A stretch of DNA of 64,000 nt from Orobanche coerulescens. Lineage: Eukaryota > Streptophyta > Magnoliopsida > Lamiales > Orobanchaceae. The position numbers were made by a program, and so were the translations under genes. The stretch spans positions 8,618,001 through 8,682,000 of the forward strand of contig CM065801.1 in NCBI GenBank assembly GCA_033398695.1, given 5' to 3'. The notes beneath the pieces were generated by a model. That model was given only the letters and a program-made list of their open reading frames with translations. It was not told the origin of the DNA and did not search any database. Below are positions 48,221-59,329 of this stretch, in pieces; positions within the stretch are counted from its first letter, which is position 1, and each line of letters starts with the position of its first letter.

Positions 48221-49660
48221 ACAGATGAGAACATATATAGGTTGTAAATAACATAAGGGGATGAAATAGAATGGTTTGATGTTGAGTCCAAAAAACTTGT
48301 CTCCTTGAATCAGATTCGCTCTAATCACCATTTCGTAGTGTCCACAACCAGTATACTATCATCAATGCAAAAAACAAAGAGAATCCGCACTTTATAAAGT
48401 GACGAGATTTTTCGAAGTGACAAAAACAGAGACTTGATGACTGATGTCGATGTTCATAGGAGAGGATGGAGTAGAAATGGATGCAAGTGGAACCCTGATT
48501 AGGGTTACATTTAGGATGAGTATTACAGTAAATTATGTATCCTAATACTAATGTGATTAGCAGTAAAGAAAATTATTTATTTTTGTTGCTAAGAAAAATA
48601 AATTTCATGCAAATAAAATTTCAATAAAAAGAGAATCATTTCCTTCGAGATGCCAAGACATTCGCCCAAATCGTCCTTAGACCAAGGTTCTAAAAAACGC
48701 TAGGCGCTAGGCGTTCGGATTGCTAACGCCTAGCGCCCAGAGGATTAATCGGGGATTAGTCGGGATTAATCGGATTAGGCGGATTTATTTATTATTATAA
48801 TTATTTTTATATATAAATAATTATATATATGTAAAGAATAAAAAACATCTAATATTTAAATATTTAAACAAACATATAATCGATCATATATTAAATTGTT
48901 AAACATTGACATAAGCATAACATAGTCCATAGTATCTCAATTCAGGAATTTATAGTACCGCTAATATAAAAAAATAAAAAAAAATGTTTATCCGCCTAGG
49001 CGCCCGCCCAGCTTGCCATCCTAGGCGCCCGCCCAGCCCGTCTAGGCGGCCGATTAATCACCCGACCGCCCAGGACAAACGCCCAGGGCATAATCGGAGC
49101 GCCCGGGGGCCGCCTAGCGCCTAGGCGGCCGCCCAGGCCGATTTTTAGAACACTGCCTTCGACCCGCCCCGCCCCGCCCCGAACGGATGGGCGATGGCGG
49201 CGGTGGCACCCATCGGTGTGTGGTTGTGTGCGCAGGCAAGGACCGCTCATTTACACATGCACTGATGCCTCCACTTATTGTTGGTGAACAAGTGTTCGTG
49301 CATATAGACATATATACAGAAATCTCTTCACAATTCCAATGTCGGACAAAGTCCATCACCCACTTCATGAGGTCTACTTAACAACATTAGTCCTCATTCA
49401 TACCTCCACCATTTTAAGTGTCTTCAAATGCATTAAAAAGCTCTCGCGGAATATTACGCATTCCAAGCAAGTCGACGCTACCTCGTTGTCGGGTCGACTC
49501 AAAATTGCGCCTCAAAATGACCGTCAAGACATTCCACTTTAGTTCATTTTCCAACAAGCAATTTCGTACTTTAGGCTATCATAAGTATCAATTTTAGGAT
49601 ATCATAATTAATATGTACATCGTGGAACATCACTACCTTCAAGTTAAGATGCCTAAATAA

Positions 49661-49695
<35 letters not shown>

Positions 49696-50165
49696 TGGTG
49701 AGAGAGAGTAGCATTGTTAACGGGTCGTGTCGAGTCGAATATCACTATTCCTTGTCCGACTCGGTAGAGTCGAGTGGGTATCAAACCGGCCCGTTAAGGA
49801 ACCATGTACCAATTATGACTCGAGACATTCTCATTAAGGAATCGGGCGGTCCACCGAACCAGATATTCGAGGTGGGCAGCCAGTGGGTACTGAGTAGCTC
49901 AGCCCGTTAACAACTCTATCCATCAACAATAAACGACATAGAGAATCCACAAAAAGATATAGCACGAGTTGGAAGAATGAAAGTGGCTTGTGTTAGAAAC
50001 CCCAGCATAGCTACTCATCTGTAATCGTGTGTCGTGAGTCCAATTAAGTATTAGGGCAATTGGACATTGTATTAGATTGGGCTTAAGTCTAAATAAAAGA
50101 TTTAAAAAGTATTAGAGGCGGGTACCGGGTAGCTGGACTCATTAACAGCTCAAAGAAAGAGCGGG

Positions 50166-50215
<50 letters not shown>

Positions 50216-53200
50216 ATTGTTAATCCATGATCTCGGATGTTGTTAGAGATTTTCTAGCCTAAGCTAAATACTCCCTCTGTCACAAAAAAGATAGTCCACT
50301 TTCATTTACAAACAAATTAAGAAAATATTTGGACAATAAAAATACCCAACATTCCTCTAATGCCATTATTTAATTATAATGACTTCTATTAATGACTAAT
50401 CCCAACACTCATTAAATAAGGGTATTTTAGACAGTATACTATTTAAATGGAAAGTGGACTATATTTTGAAACAACAAAAAAAGTGGACTATCTATTTGAG
50501 ACGAAGGGATTACATGAACAAAGAAAACTTTTATTACTCAAGTACAAGTTTTTACTTGATACTCCAGAAAATTAAGTACAATGTGAATGTGCATTAACTT
50601 CGAAAACGTAACTAAATTTTCCTATCAATGATGAATTCAATAAGTGATGTTCCATGATGTATGTATTAATTTTACAATATCAATCACGTAATGTGACATG
50701 ACCATAGCAATTATCTCGACTCATCACCATCTCATGATATTTTCCATGCAACTGGAAAAACCAATGTTGTTGATACTTTTGGAATTTCGTCTCATTTCTA
50801 CTTCGTATGAAGGTTGCAACAAAAAGCGCCTCCGGCATAAAACTTTGCCACTTTTTTTTAACATCAAGTATAGTGTTAACTACTTTTAAACAATTATTTG
50901 GCACTATAATCGTCATGCCACTGACCCCAACATAGTTGGGTGGGATTAAGGTGAAGTTGATGATGATGAATGAGGAATTAAATCTTTTAAATTATTTAAA
51001 ATTAAATCACTTTGAAGCTGAATTTGCTTTCTTACCTCTTTAGACTAGCCGTCTCTGTTGCAGCAAGCTTTGAAGTACCGGTATTAGGGCGTGATCTTTT
51101 TCGTCTGCTAGATAAAACGAAAACAGGGTGAGATCCCTCGAAAAAGAACCCCAACTTTCTCGTACATTTACAATCCTAAAATTTTCTAAAGTACTATTAC
51201 AATTAGCCAGACGAAAGTTGGGAATGCCAGTAATATTTAGAAAAGCTAGGGGGTGTAACCGTAAAATATTTGATGATGTCAGCAAATTACGTCAGTTGGT
51301 TAACAGTTGGGGCAAGATGTTAGACGGAACGGAATCAATACTCAAGGGAGGTTTTTGTATTGTTCAAGGTTTCTTGATTTTGTCTTTGTAAATACCCCAA
51401 CCTCAGGTAGTTTTTGTAACTATCCCCCCCCCCCCACCACCACCACCACCACCACAAAAAGAAATTGTGCCGATACCTCTCAAAGTATGGTACCAGCATT
51501 GTCTGCCTACTGGACTTATTCATATTCGATGACGAGTGAAATTCGGAAATAAATGGAAGTACGACATCATTCATCTCGATGCAGGTACAGTTACGCAATG
51601 GTTGGCCAAATAAAGGTTCGTTGAAGCAGAGTTCCCTTGTCGGATGTATAAGATTTTGCAAGGGCTGACCATATTTCAAATGCCACATCGAACGAGAAGC
51701 AAACAATTGCCCAGGCAAATCTGAAATCGGTGATTGAGGTCTTATCAAATCATCCAGCACCGACAGATCCAGTAAATGACCACATTGTCCTTCGGTTGAC
51801 TTAGATGACAGTAGCTTCAAGAACTTCTCATGCATGGCGCATCGTTCGGCAACCCCAAAGCTCAAAGGAAGTACCGAATCCGAATGAGAATCTGTCTTCA
51901 AAAGAAGTAATGAGTACTTTTGGGGTTAATTACAAAATCACCCTTGGGATTTAATCAAATAACAGAATCAAAATTACAAATACGCCTCATCATTTTACAA
52001 ATTGCACCTTCAATATGGGGTATTGTTAGGTCAAAATACAAACTACAGTGATGATCATTTTAGTAATTCTAAAAGAGAAGTGATTTTTTTTTTTTTTGTA
52101 ATTTAAGTTATCAACTAAACTCAAGAGTGTTAGGGAACATGTCAAGTAATATATAACAAAATGTTCGAAACCTTCTAAAGAAAATAAATTTACTGTTTTT
52201 ATGACTAGATATAAAAAAACACATTATTACACAACATATCACTTAAAGGCAACATATACATAACAAAGAAAATTCTTTGAGATATGCGAACCTTGAAAAT
52301 CAATGAGTGCGGGACTTTTATAGGTCGAACCAATCCTAACGAAGTGACTAGGGTCCAACAACCCGCTAGTGGACCTCCGCTCGTCATTCGGCTGCAGATT
52401 TAAATTAAATGAGAGGGAATTGGAGATGACTCGATTCGATCCATGATAGGGGAGAAAATGGTGAAAGTCCTGCAACATGAAGAAAGAAGATGGATAAATC
52501 CAAAACCAAACAAATAAAATTATTATCTGTTTACGCAGATGCAGCTAAAGTGGAGGAATTGAGAGATGTGCCAGCAGATATGCATGAGATAACTAAAAAC
52601 GAGAATAGATCTCTGGAGACCGATATGAATTTCAGTCAGTAGGAACTAGATATACTCACACAAGGCTGAAGATGAGGAATCAACTACCAAAAGCTCAAGG
52701 GTTCTTTCAAATGGGAATTTCTTTATGAATAACCTTGTTTACTAATTTTAAATCAACTATCTGATGGTCATACTGAGTACGGCTAACTGGACGGCCTGCG
52801 AGGGGCCTTTCTTTTTGTTTCTGTTTTAATAAAGGCGGAATGCTGATCACCCCCCCAAGATTTAGGGTTTGTGTGATTTCTTCCCTAATGTTTCAGTTTT
52901 AGCACTTAACCCGCCAACGTTACTTAGCGCCCGCAATTTGCTCCCTTCGTTAAGTTCACATCCATTTAAGCCGTTAAAGTTCATACTTGTTTTCAAATTT
53001 CTCACATACTCAAGATTTTTTAAATAATAAAAAAAAGAATCGGAAATCTGAAAATAAAATTAAAAAATTATCTAGAATAAATCTCAAAAAAGGCTATATA
53101 AAATCCGAAGGGTATCTAGCACTTGGAAAACCGATGATCTAAATTAGAAAAATATTTACGAATTCAAAAAATATCTAAGAAATTTAATAAATCTAAAATT

Positions 53201-53905
53201 TCCATATAAAATTGAAAAAGTAAAAGTTCTACAAGAAAAAAAAAATCAACAAATACAAGAATTGCTACATAAAATGTAAACAATAGTCCTTCGTTATAGA
53301 ACCCAAAAACAAAAAAGGCATGATAGCCTTTGTTCGAATCATGGATTCAAATCATAGCTTATTTACAGAGACAGATAATTTATGTAATCATGGGACGGTC
53401 ATTATTACCACAAGCATGATAGAGAGAGGAAAAAAACATATAACACTGTAATTTAGCTGAAAGCTTATTAGAATTACAACACACAAGGCAAAATATCAAA
53501 ATTGAAACAAGATGAAGAAAGTCCATCATCAGGAACATATACATCAACAGTCCAGACTTGAAAATCCTTTTCTTCTATTTGTAAGTCAAGAACTCAAACC
53601 CTCGATTCGATTCGATTCAATTCAATTCAATTCAGTTTCTCACCCAGAAAATAATACTGATAATATCATGAACCATCATATGACAATAGATAGAGGTCTT
53701 CGAGCCCAGACCGTAAATCTGGGGGTTCGATTCCCCACGACCCCTCCATTCACATGATATGGTACTTAAAACAATTAAGTTCCCCAACAAAACCCAATGA
53801 ATAAACCCAGACTATAAACAGAAATCTCACCTCCGATACCCTGTTTGAAACATGTTCTGATTGAAATCCAATTGGGTAGCCAGCCATCAAACACATCTCC
53901 GCCAT
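41508..53905 (-). CDS. Conserved plant membrane-associated protein of unknown function (5 exons)
   Basis: Exons, read on the minus strand: 53905-53831 (starts [14 protein letters not shown]), 52469-52292, 51891-51477, 51107-51036 and 41964-41508. All have GT-AG borders and phases that join without stops to about 398 residues. Exon 2 ends [16 protein letters not shown], exon 3 carries [16 protein letters not shown] and ends MLVPYFE, and exon 4 is a basic linker. Exon 5 holds [31 protein letters not shown] and two hydrophobic stretches ([12 protein letters not shown] and [14 protein letters not shown]), ending [20 protein letters not shown] recognise the pattern as a conserved plant protein family without knowing its function. 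Intron 4 is about 9 kb and full of transposons. An alternative path through a block at 43350-43266 to an exon 5 start at 41975 is also in phase. A cDNA is needed to choose. Confidence 0.75.
42052..43124 (-). mobile_element. Solo Copia-type LTR in intron 4 of the minus-strand gene
   Basis: On the minus strand it starts TGTTGGAAAATGAAC at 43124 and ends near 42052. It contains the TATA-like box CTATAAATACC at about 42462-42472 and the motif AAAGTCCCACATTGGAA. It is homologous to the LTR at 48059-49556. No internal retrotransposon sequence lies next to it, so it is a solo LTR. It points in the same direction as the gene, just upstream of exon 5, and could start transcripts of exon 5 alone. Confidence 0.65.
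42138..43434. repeat. Tandem duplication, copy A
   Basis: This 1297-bp unit is nearly identical to 44157-45457. It contains most of the solo LTR and the flanking block with the candidate exon 43266-43350. It is separated from the second copy by a copied piece of the EF-Tu gene. Confidence 0.9.
43266..43350 (-). other. Candidate alternative exon of the minus-strand gene
   Basis: The block encodes [18 protein letters not shown] then [10 protein letters not shown] and ends at a GTAAGT donor. An in-phase acceptor would be the AG at 43351-43352, though the upstream pyrimidine tract is poor. A second copy in the duplicated unit, near 45281-45370, has two or three residue changes and no stop. It can join exon 4 to a 41975 start of exon 5 without a frame break. 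It may instead be an older first exon or a chance frame. Confidence 0.35.
43432..44162 (+). pseudogene. Copied fragment of the EF-Tu gene (exon 5 end to intron 7)
   Basis: These 731 bp match 35013-35743 without indels and with only a handful of substitutions. They include the last part of exon 5, complete exons 6 and 7 and the intervening introns, plus 200 bp of intron 7. Introns are kept, so it was copied from DNA. Microhomology marks both joints: GCC at the left and TATAAA at the right. It cannot make protein on its own. Confidence 0.95.
44157..45457. repeat. Tandem duplication, copy A'
   Basis: This 1301-bp second copy of 42138-43434 carries most of the Copia LTR, its TATA-like box, and a second copy of the candidate exon. 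It differs by scattered substitutions and 1-4 bp indels (for example the TA microsatellite near 44216). It lacks the LTR's leftmost 86 bp, which fixes the duplication boundary. Confidence 0.9.
45474..45808. mobile_element. Tourist-like MITE
   Basis: Ends GTGCTTGATTGGATGG and, inverted, GGGCTTGATTGGATGG are flanked by TTA on both sides (45471-45473 and 45809-45811). The arms are rich in GGGTTAGTAAGGG and its complement, so the element can fold back. It is 335 bp and has no coding capacity. Confidence 0.75.
46125..46880 (+). mobile_element. 5' part of a hAT-like transposon with the transposase N-terminus
   Basis: A block of GATACGGACACG-type repeats (46130-46300) is followed by a CT-rich leader. 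ATG 46721 then starts a 51-codon frame with [13 protein letters not shown], the opening of plant BED-zinc-finger hAT transposases. The frame leaves the family pattern after that and stops at 46876. The rest of the transposase is missing. The left boundary near 46125 is an estimate. Confidence 0.5.
46881..47419. other. Unassigned sequence in intron 4 of the minus-strand gene
   Basis: Mixed composition. A 74-codon lysine-rich open frame (47212-47436) has no family I recognise. No element ends are seen. Confidence 0.3.
47420..48026 (-). pseudogene. Degenerate Copia gag next to an LTR
   Basis: The minus-strand frame 48026-47769 contains [17 protein letters not shown] and FLKEEAP, a Copia gag (UBN2 family) start. 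Further down, at about 47690-47450, broken frames carry [20 protein letters not shown], then HE-type and EKLP-like residues of the same domain. Several stops and frameshifts are present and no pol follows. It lies directly downstream of the LTR at 48059-49556 in the same orientation, so the two form the 5' half of one decayed element. Confidence 0.65.
48059..49556 (-). mobile_element. Copia-type LTR (minus), containing a hAT MITE
   Basis: On the minus strand it starts TGTTGGAAAATGAACTAAAG at 49556 and runs to about 48059. It is homologous along its length to the solo LTR at 42052-43124 but clearly diverged. A TA microsatellite lies at about 48173-48216. A 473-bp MITE has inserted at 48683-49155. 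The gag remnant follows it downstream. Confidence 0.65.
48683..49155. mobile_element. hAT-type MITE with GCGCCTAGGCGG motifs
   Basis: It begins CAAGGTTCTAAAAAACG and its inverted end reads CAGTGTTCTAAAAATCGG. The 8-bp flanks CCTTAGAC (48675-48682) and CCTTCGAC (49156-49163) match at 7 of 8 positions, the hAT target length. The arms hold repeated CGCCTAGGCG-type words; the centre is AT-rich. Confidence 0.8.
49557..50270. other. Repeat-rich spacer with GA microsatellites
   Basis: GT/GA runs lie at 49662-49695 and a GA run at 50168-50212. A 190-bp stretch at 49721-49913 begins and ends with inverted GTTAACGGGY words and could be a small MITE. No gene is visible. Confidence 0.45.
50271..50510. 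mobile_element. Stowaway MITE
   Basis: It starts CTCCCTCTGTCACAAAAAAG and its inverted end reads ATCCCTTCGTCTCAAATAGA. TA flanks lie on both sides. The arms share AGTCCACTTT on opposite strands. It is 240 bp, typical of Tc1/mariner-derived MITEs. Confidence 0.8.
50915..50975 (+). repeat. LINE (RTE) 3' tail remnant
   Basis: The segment CTGACCCCAACATAGTTGGG, then TGGGATTAAGGTGAAGTTGATGATGATG resembles the end of plant RTE LINEs (CCGACCCCAA..., then a short repeat tail). No coding part precedes it. Confidence 0.4.
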
Positions 53906-54190
53906 CTCTTTCTCCCTCTCTCCCTCTCTCTCTCTCGGAAGAAAAATCAGCTCTTTTGACCTATTTCAGAAATTACACTATTAAAGTCCGATAGCCAATA
54001 TAACTCTAACATTTTTATCCCGAAACCAAGGCCCTCCTTCATCTTTGCAGGTTACTGCTGTTAGAGAAAAACAAGATACAGTGAGAGCTTTTAAATTTTA
54101 TTATTGTGATGCTCCGAAACGGGATTTTCCAGGTTGGAATCTGAATGCAGAGAAGACAAGGAGGAATGTCAGGACAAATTTTTGTTTGTT
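53906..54190 (-). promoter_or_regulatory. Promoter and leader of the minus-strand gene
   Basis: A GA/CT repeat directly upstream of ATG 53905 (53906-53938) is a common core-promoter feature in plants. No TATA box is obvious. A hAT MITE starts at 54199, limiting the native promoter to about 290 bp. Confidence 0.4.
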
Positions 54191-54198
54191 GATTTTTC

Positions 54199-54859
54199 TA
54201 GGGGCGTGCATGGTACGATATGGTACGGTTTTAGGGTAAAATCGATACCGTATTAAATATATTCGGTTTATTATGATTTAATACCATACACATACGGGTT
54301 TTTTCGGTTTGGTAGTTCGGTATTTCGGTTTGGTTTACATCGGTACGGTATTTTTTCGGTTTTTCTACTTGATACTTGATAGCATTAATAATACAAAAAT
54401 ACTCGAATAAATTAATTCAACAAGGTACCATAAATAGCTGATCCAAAGTAATAGCTAAACCAAAAAAATCACACCAACCTTAAGATAGTAACTAATTTAA
54501 TGTTCAAGTTTTCATCCAACTATTTTGGAGGATAAAAATAAAAAAAATAAAATAAAAGACAAACAGATGTCTTGAACTTCAATAAATTTGTTATACTTCT
54601 ATGTTCATATGAGTTTGTAACTACTATATATATATATATATATATATAATATTATCATAAAAATATTTAATATAAATAACGGTACGGTATGGTTTTTTTT
54701 CTCGGTATTTAAGTCAAATAAATGCATCTATCAAGTTTCGGTTTTATAAAAAATAAAAACCATGTATGTCGGTTTAAACGGTTTATCGGGTTTTTCGGTA
54801 CGGTTTTTACGGTGCGGTGCGGTTTTTCGATTTAATCGGGTTTTTTTTGCACACCCCTA
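54199..54859. mobile_element. Non-autonomous hAT element with GGTACGGT repeats
   Basis: Ends TAGGGGCGTGCATGG and, inverted, TAGGGGTGTGCAAAA are flanked by GATTTTTC (54191-54198) and GATTTTTT (54860-54867), 7 of 8 identical. Both arms are rich in CGGTACGGT and TTCGGTTT words. A TA run lies in the middle. There is no coding capacity. Confidence 0.8.
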
Positions 54860-56718
54860 GATTTTTTTATCTAGGGGTCTGTACTGTATCCTAGGGGTGT
54901 TAATAGAAATCCGAAAACCGACCAACCAATCTGAACCAATCCGCATCGAACCGAAAATCCCCGACCGAAAGCAACCCCGAACTTGAAACTTGCAAACCGA
55001 AACTGAAACCGAATTAATTCGGGTTTAGATAACTTAAAACCGAACCGAACTGAATTACCCCGAATTAGACCGAACTAAACCTGAATTATTTATACTAGTA
55101 TTTCTACCCGTGCGATGCACGACAAATATTTGCATATTATGAAAATTTAATTATATAAGTAATGTTAAAGTAAATAAAAAAGTAAATTAAATTTATTTTT
55201 TGTTATGCATATAAATCATCTCATATACAAAAATGTTAGTATAAATTTTGAAGAACCTCCTTATAAACCACATTAATAATTTTATTGTTATAGTTTCTAT
55301 TCTCATCTAAAATTAATATTAGACCACCTACATTAGTCACCCTAGAAATCCCCACGCGCAACTAAAAGAGATTGTTCTTGATTATTCTAACAGTTAAAAA
55401 AGATTGTTCTTGACTTTCATCAATCGCCGCAGCGTGTGAAACCACCAATGCTAATTGTCTTATTTGAAATCGAAAAGGCAATCTTGTATCGGACGGTGTA
55501 AGAGTCATCTATGAATTTAAACATCACGTGCATTATTTCCCTCCAGCACCCTCGCTTCAATAATATAAGATTACATCTTCATAATAACAAATTCATAAAT
55601 CATCTCTCTTTCTCTCTCTCTCTCTATATATATATATATGTATATATGTATATATATATAATATTATTCAAAACTAAAAGCAAAAAAATAATATTCTAAA
55701 AAATAAAATAAATTTCGCTAGATGAAAATGTAGGATTCGAAACTTTTAATCTCAATTGATAGTTCGATACATCTGAACATGTTATGATATTCCGATACAC
55801 TTATCCCCATATACGTAGTAATAAATGAACATAAAATTTTCTTCTGCATCATGCATGGACACCATATACTCATTGATGCAATCAACTTCATCTAAATTTG
55901 AAAATTCCTCTTCCTTGCAAATATGCCAAATCTCCAATCTCCAATATGATCAAAAAGTAAAGGATATGTCGTATAATCATTTCAGTTATCAAAAAATCGT
56001 TTAGAGTCTCAATTCCAACTTCACCATCATCACGCCACCTGGAGTCCCATCACTAATGCATGTCCTCAAGTGTGATAATATTCACAAATTCACGTGCATT
56101 AGATAAAGAGATTATGTATATACAGATAAATGTATACACTATATTTTTCTTTTTGGAATCAACAACCATAAGATGAATTCAATAAATCAATAATTATCGT
56201 AATTATTTGAACTAAGCAATAACTCAATTAAAGTGGGGCAAAGAAATAAAATCACACCAGATGTTAATGTACATCAAATAATAATTTCATGTGGCATTAC
56301 AGTTTTGGGCCTTCAAAACAATGGAGCATCCTCCCCATCCCACAAAGTTATGCAAAAGAAATTGAAAAATAAAAAAATGTAACCATAGAAGAGAAAAAAG
56401 TGCCACTTCCTAAAGGCCGCTAAATAAAAAAAGGAACACAAATTTTCTTTTTGAAGGCCGCTTCACAATCCCTTTCTTCCACTCCAATCCTCATTTCCTC
56501 TGCGCAAAGGAAAAGTGTACACAAACACCTACAAAAAAGTGCTGGTTCCATATGTTTGCTTCTAGTGTTTGTAATTCACAAATACTCGAAAAAAAAAGAA
56601 TATTTCAGCAATTTCTTACATCATATCTTTTACCATTATAATGTGATATTTTTCTGTTTAGGAAATAGGAAAAAAATCTGAGGAATGTTGAAATCTGCAA
56701 AACTATTTAAAATAATGA

Positions 56719-56871
56719 AATGCCGGCTGGAAATCTACTTGGAGAAACATCAAACCCAACAATTCAAGCAGAATCGGGATTAAGATCTCTATGGTACGAC
56801 TCTGAAACTCAAGAAGCTATGAATAATATGTTTTCCCTATTTGCTCTGCGAAAAGGAGTCCATACGTCATA
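56719..56871 (+). other. Small open frame of unknown origin
   Basis: ATG 56719 opens a frame of about 50 codons with ordinary composition (NLLGETSNPTIQAESGLRSL, then WYDSETQEAMNNMF), ending TAA. It stands out from the AT-rich surroundings. I recognise no family; it may be a captured exon or chance. Confidence 0.25.
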
Positions 56872-57149
56872 ACAATGAGTCATGTGATTTTCATAAAGTT
56901 AAAGACACAAATACACATATTAATCTAGTAGAAGCTTTAGGGCCACCTGTATTCCGAATGAAATAGATAGAACGTACACATGAAACCACACTTATAGTTG
57001 AGAAATTATCAAGAACTTAAAAGATATGGTGAAGACTTATAAACATGTCGCATTAAGATACAGAGAACCACATTAATTCATGTTAAATTACAATCATGCA
57101 CCAAGCAACTCTAGTGTTTGGTTTGAAGAACTTATTTATTTTTGTTTAC

Positions 57150-57220
57150 CTGTGATAACAATTGCTTCAACTCATCCCGTCTCAAGGCCTGTTCACCGGA
57201 GTCTTTTAAGTTGTACAATA
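57150..57220 (-). pseudogene. Exon-like block inside the hAT element
   Basis: The minus-strand block is bordered by GTCTTCAG and GTAAAC and encodes LYNLKDSGEQALRRDELKQL followed by LSQ. The protein-like composition suggests a captured exon. I cannot assign the gene. Confidence 0.35.
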
Positions 57221-58939
57221 CTGAAGACAAGAAATTTAGAAGAAGATAAGTGGACAACTTGAAAGGTGAGTTTAATTACTAACTGTCATCTCAACTATCC
57301 TAAATAGTAATTACATATAAAGTTACTTTCTGAGGACTATAACTATAAAAATTGGATGCAAGTGGTCAAAATATGACTAACCAAAACTATCAATAATATT
57401 TAAAATCAAGCACATCTGCTCCTGGTTAAATAATTACATGCCATCGGATGAACTTTAATACACAAACATGGGCAAAAAAAAAGGAAAGATAAAAAAAGGA
57501 AGAAGAAGAAAATATAAACTTAAACTTTTAAATACGCGATTAATAACATAATACTGAATATTTATTAAGAATCAAACCTGAAATCAACCTTTTATCACTC
57601 AGGGCCACGACTTCATGAATCAAATATTTACTCGTCCAAGCCATCACAAAACCATAAAAAGTTCAACGATGAAAAAGATATTAAGTTCTCAAATCATCAC
57701 CAAAAATAAGTTCTTAATAATTTTACTATGTGATACGAAGTTAGGGAGTGCAAGTATTTTTTTTATGAAATAGGAATTTTGTGATCAAAACCCTAAAGAA
57801 AAACATAAATCAAGCGAGTTACATAAATTGAATTTATGAAGAAAGAATACATAACTTTTAGAATAGATGTCTCCATGGACGTGTCAACCGGTAATCGTCG
57901 ATTCGACGACGTCGCCGTACGATGATGGTGGGAAAGTGTTAACTACTGCCATTTCCTTCTTATTTCGATTTGTTCCCCATAATTCTTGTAATGAAAAATA
58001 GCTTGATTCAAGAAAAATCGCGCTTCAAACGATTTATTAGGAAGAAGACAGAATAGGATGAAGAAGATTGAGAGGAAGAAAGATATGAAAATTGGCAGAA
58101 GAAGATTATGGGAAGAATAGGCACATTGAGAAGATAGGATATAGGAATAAATAGTGTTGATTTACCTCGCACATGAATCGATGGTTCTCCAGAGAATTCT
58201 AAAGGCAATTTTGATTTTGTTTTGTTATTTAATAAATATTTGGTGGGTTCGGATGAATCAATGCCTTTATGGGGGAGATAAAAAATTACTACTATATATA
58301 TCCTAGAAGTTGCTAGACCCAACAATACATTTAATACATAGTATTCATTATCAATACTAATTATCGAAAAAATAAATTGAAATATAAATATGTAGGTTGA
58401 GGTGTGAACACAAATGTGAACACAAATAGATTATATTGAGTTTTTAATTAAAAAATAAGTGGTTTAGCTGTGAACACAGGATCTGGAATTATATATTTAT
58501 AGATTATATAAAATTTATTTATATGACTAAAATTTTTAAACTTATAAAATAATATATCTACACATATATTGTAGTTTTGATAAAAACAATGATTAAATAT
58601 ATCGATTAAAGATCTATCTAATATTATAGAACAAGTTTTATTAATATAATTAATTTTATTGTTACTTTATTAAATAAATATATATAAATTAAATATTTTT
58701 TGGGTCAAACCGAATTTAACCGAACTAATCCGAAACCGAAACATTTGGGGAGGGTTTGGGTTTTGAGTTTTGAAAACCGAAACCGACCGAAACCAAAATC
58801 GAATTTTAAAGTTTGGGGAGGGTTTGGGTTTCGCAAATTTTATCCCGACCGAAACCGAAAACACCCCTACTGTATCCCATGGAAATGAAATGATAATAGT
58901 GAGAAAACTTGTTTGCGCCCTTTTACATGCTTTTCTCTG

Positions 58940-59190
58940 TTATTTTATTATTACAACGTGTTATTATTACTGTGTTAACATACTCTCTTTTAACCATATT
59001 TTATGATTTATACATATGAAAAAATATAGTCATGTGAGATCTTGTTAGATTCATCTCGAAATATACTTTCAAAATATCAACGTCTTATAATTTTGAAAAA
59101 TAAAGAATTGAAGATATTAATAATCAAAGTTGTGCATTGGCAAGCGTGAAAGTCCAGATGTTGTAGTTATAAAAGAACGGAGGTAGTATA
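58940..59190. repeat. AT-rich MITE-like repeat, copy 2
   Basis: Related to 40975-41205. Here the end AAAAGAACGGAGGTAGTA is better preserved, followed by a short TAGTA direct repeat. Confidence 0.55.
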
Positions 59191-59329
59191 GTATTATTTT
59201 TTTCTACTTCAAATTTAGCAACAATTCTTTTGATACCTAAATTGTCGGAATTGACCTTTACTCGAATAAATTCAAGTCATATATTGTAATTTCGAGCAAC
59301 ATAATTTCGAGTCAACTTCAAAAAAATAC

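Larger units (their letters stand above)
54892..58869. mobile_element. hAT element with a 3.9-kb, mostly unassigned interior
   Basis: It begins TAGGGGTGTTAATAG and its inverted end reads TAGGGGTGTTTTCGG. A perfect 8-bp repeat CTGTATCC flanks it (54884-54891 and 58870-58877). CCGAAACCGA-type words fill both arms (54900-55090 and 58700-58860). The interior is AT-rich; a second element may begin at about 55092 (CTAGTATTTCTACCCGTGCG). It shows no hAT transposase. Confidence 0.82.

Noticed and set aside
53690..53750. tRNA-like stretch (CCAGACCGTAAATCTGG stem-loop with a GTA triplet, then GGGGTTCGATTCCCC)
   Set aside because: It looks like the anticodon and T arms of a tRNA-Tyr, but U33 is replaced by C, the acceptor strand has no 5' partner and no D arm is present. 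At most it is a tRNA-derived remnant.
58008..58325. 105-codon minus-strand frame in the hAT element
   Set aside because: The composition is hydrophobic and serine-rich low complexity with no motif; it is likely chance in AT-rich DNA.
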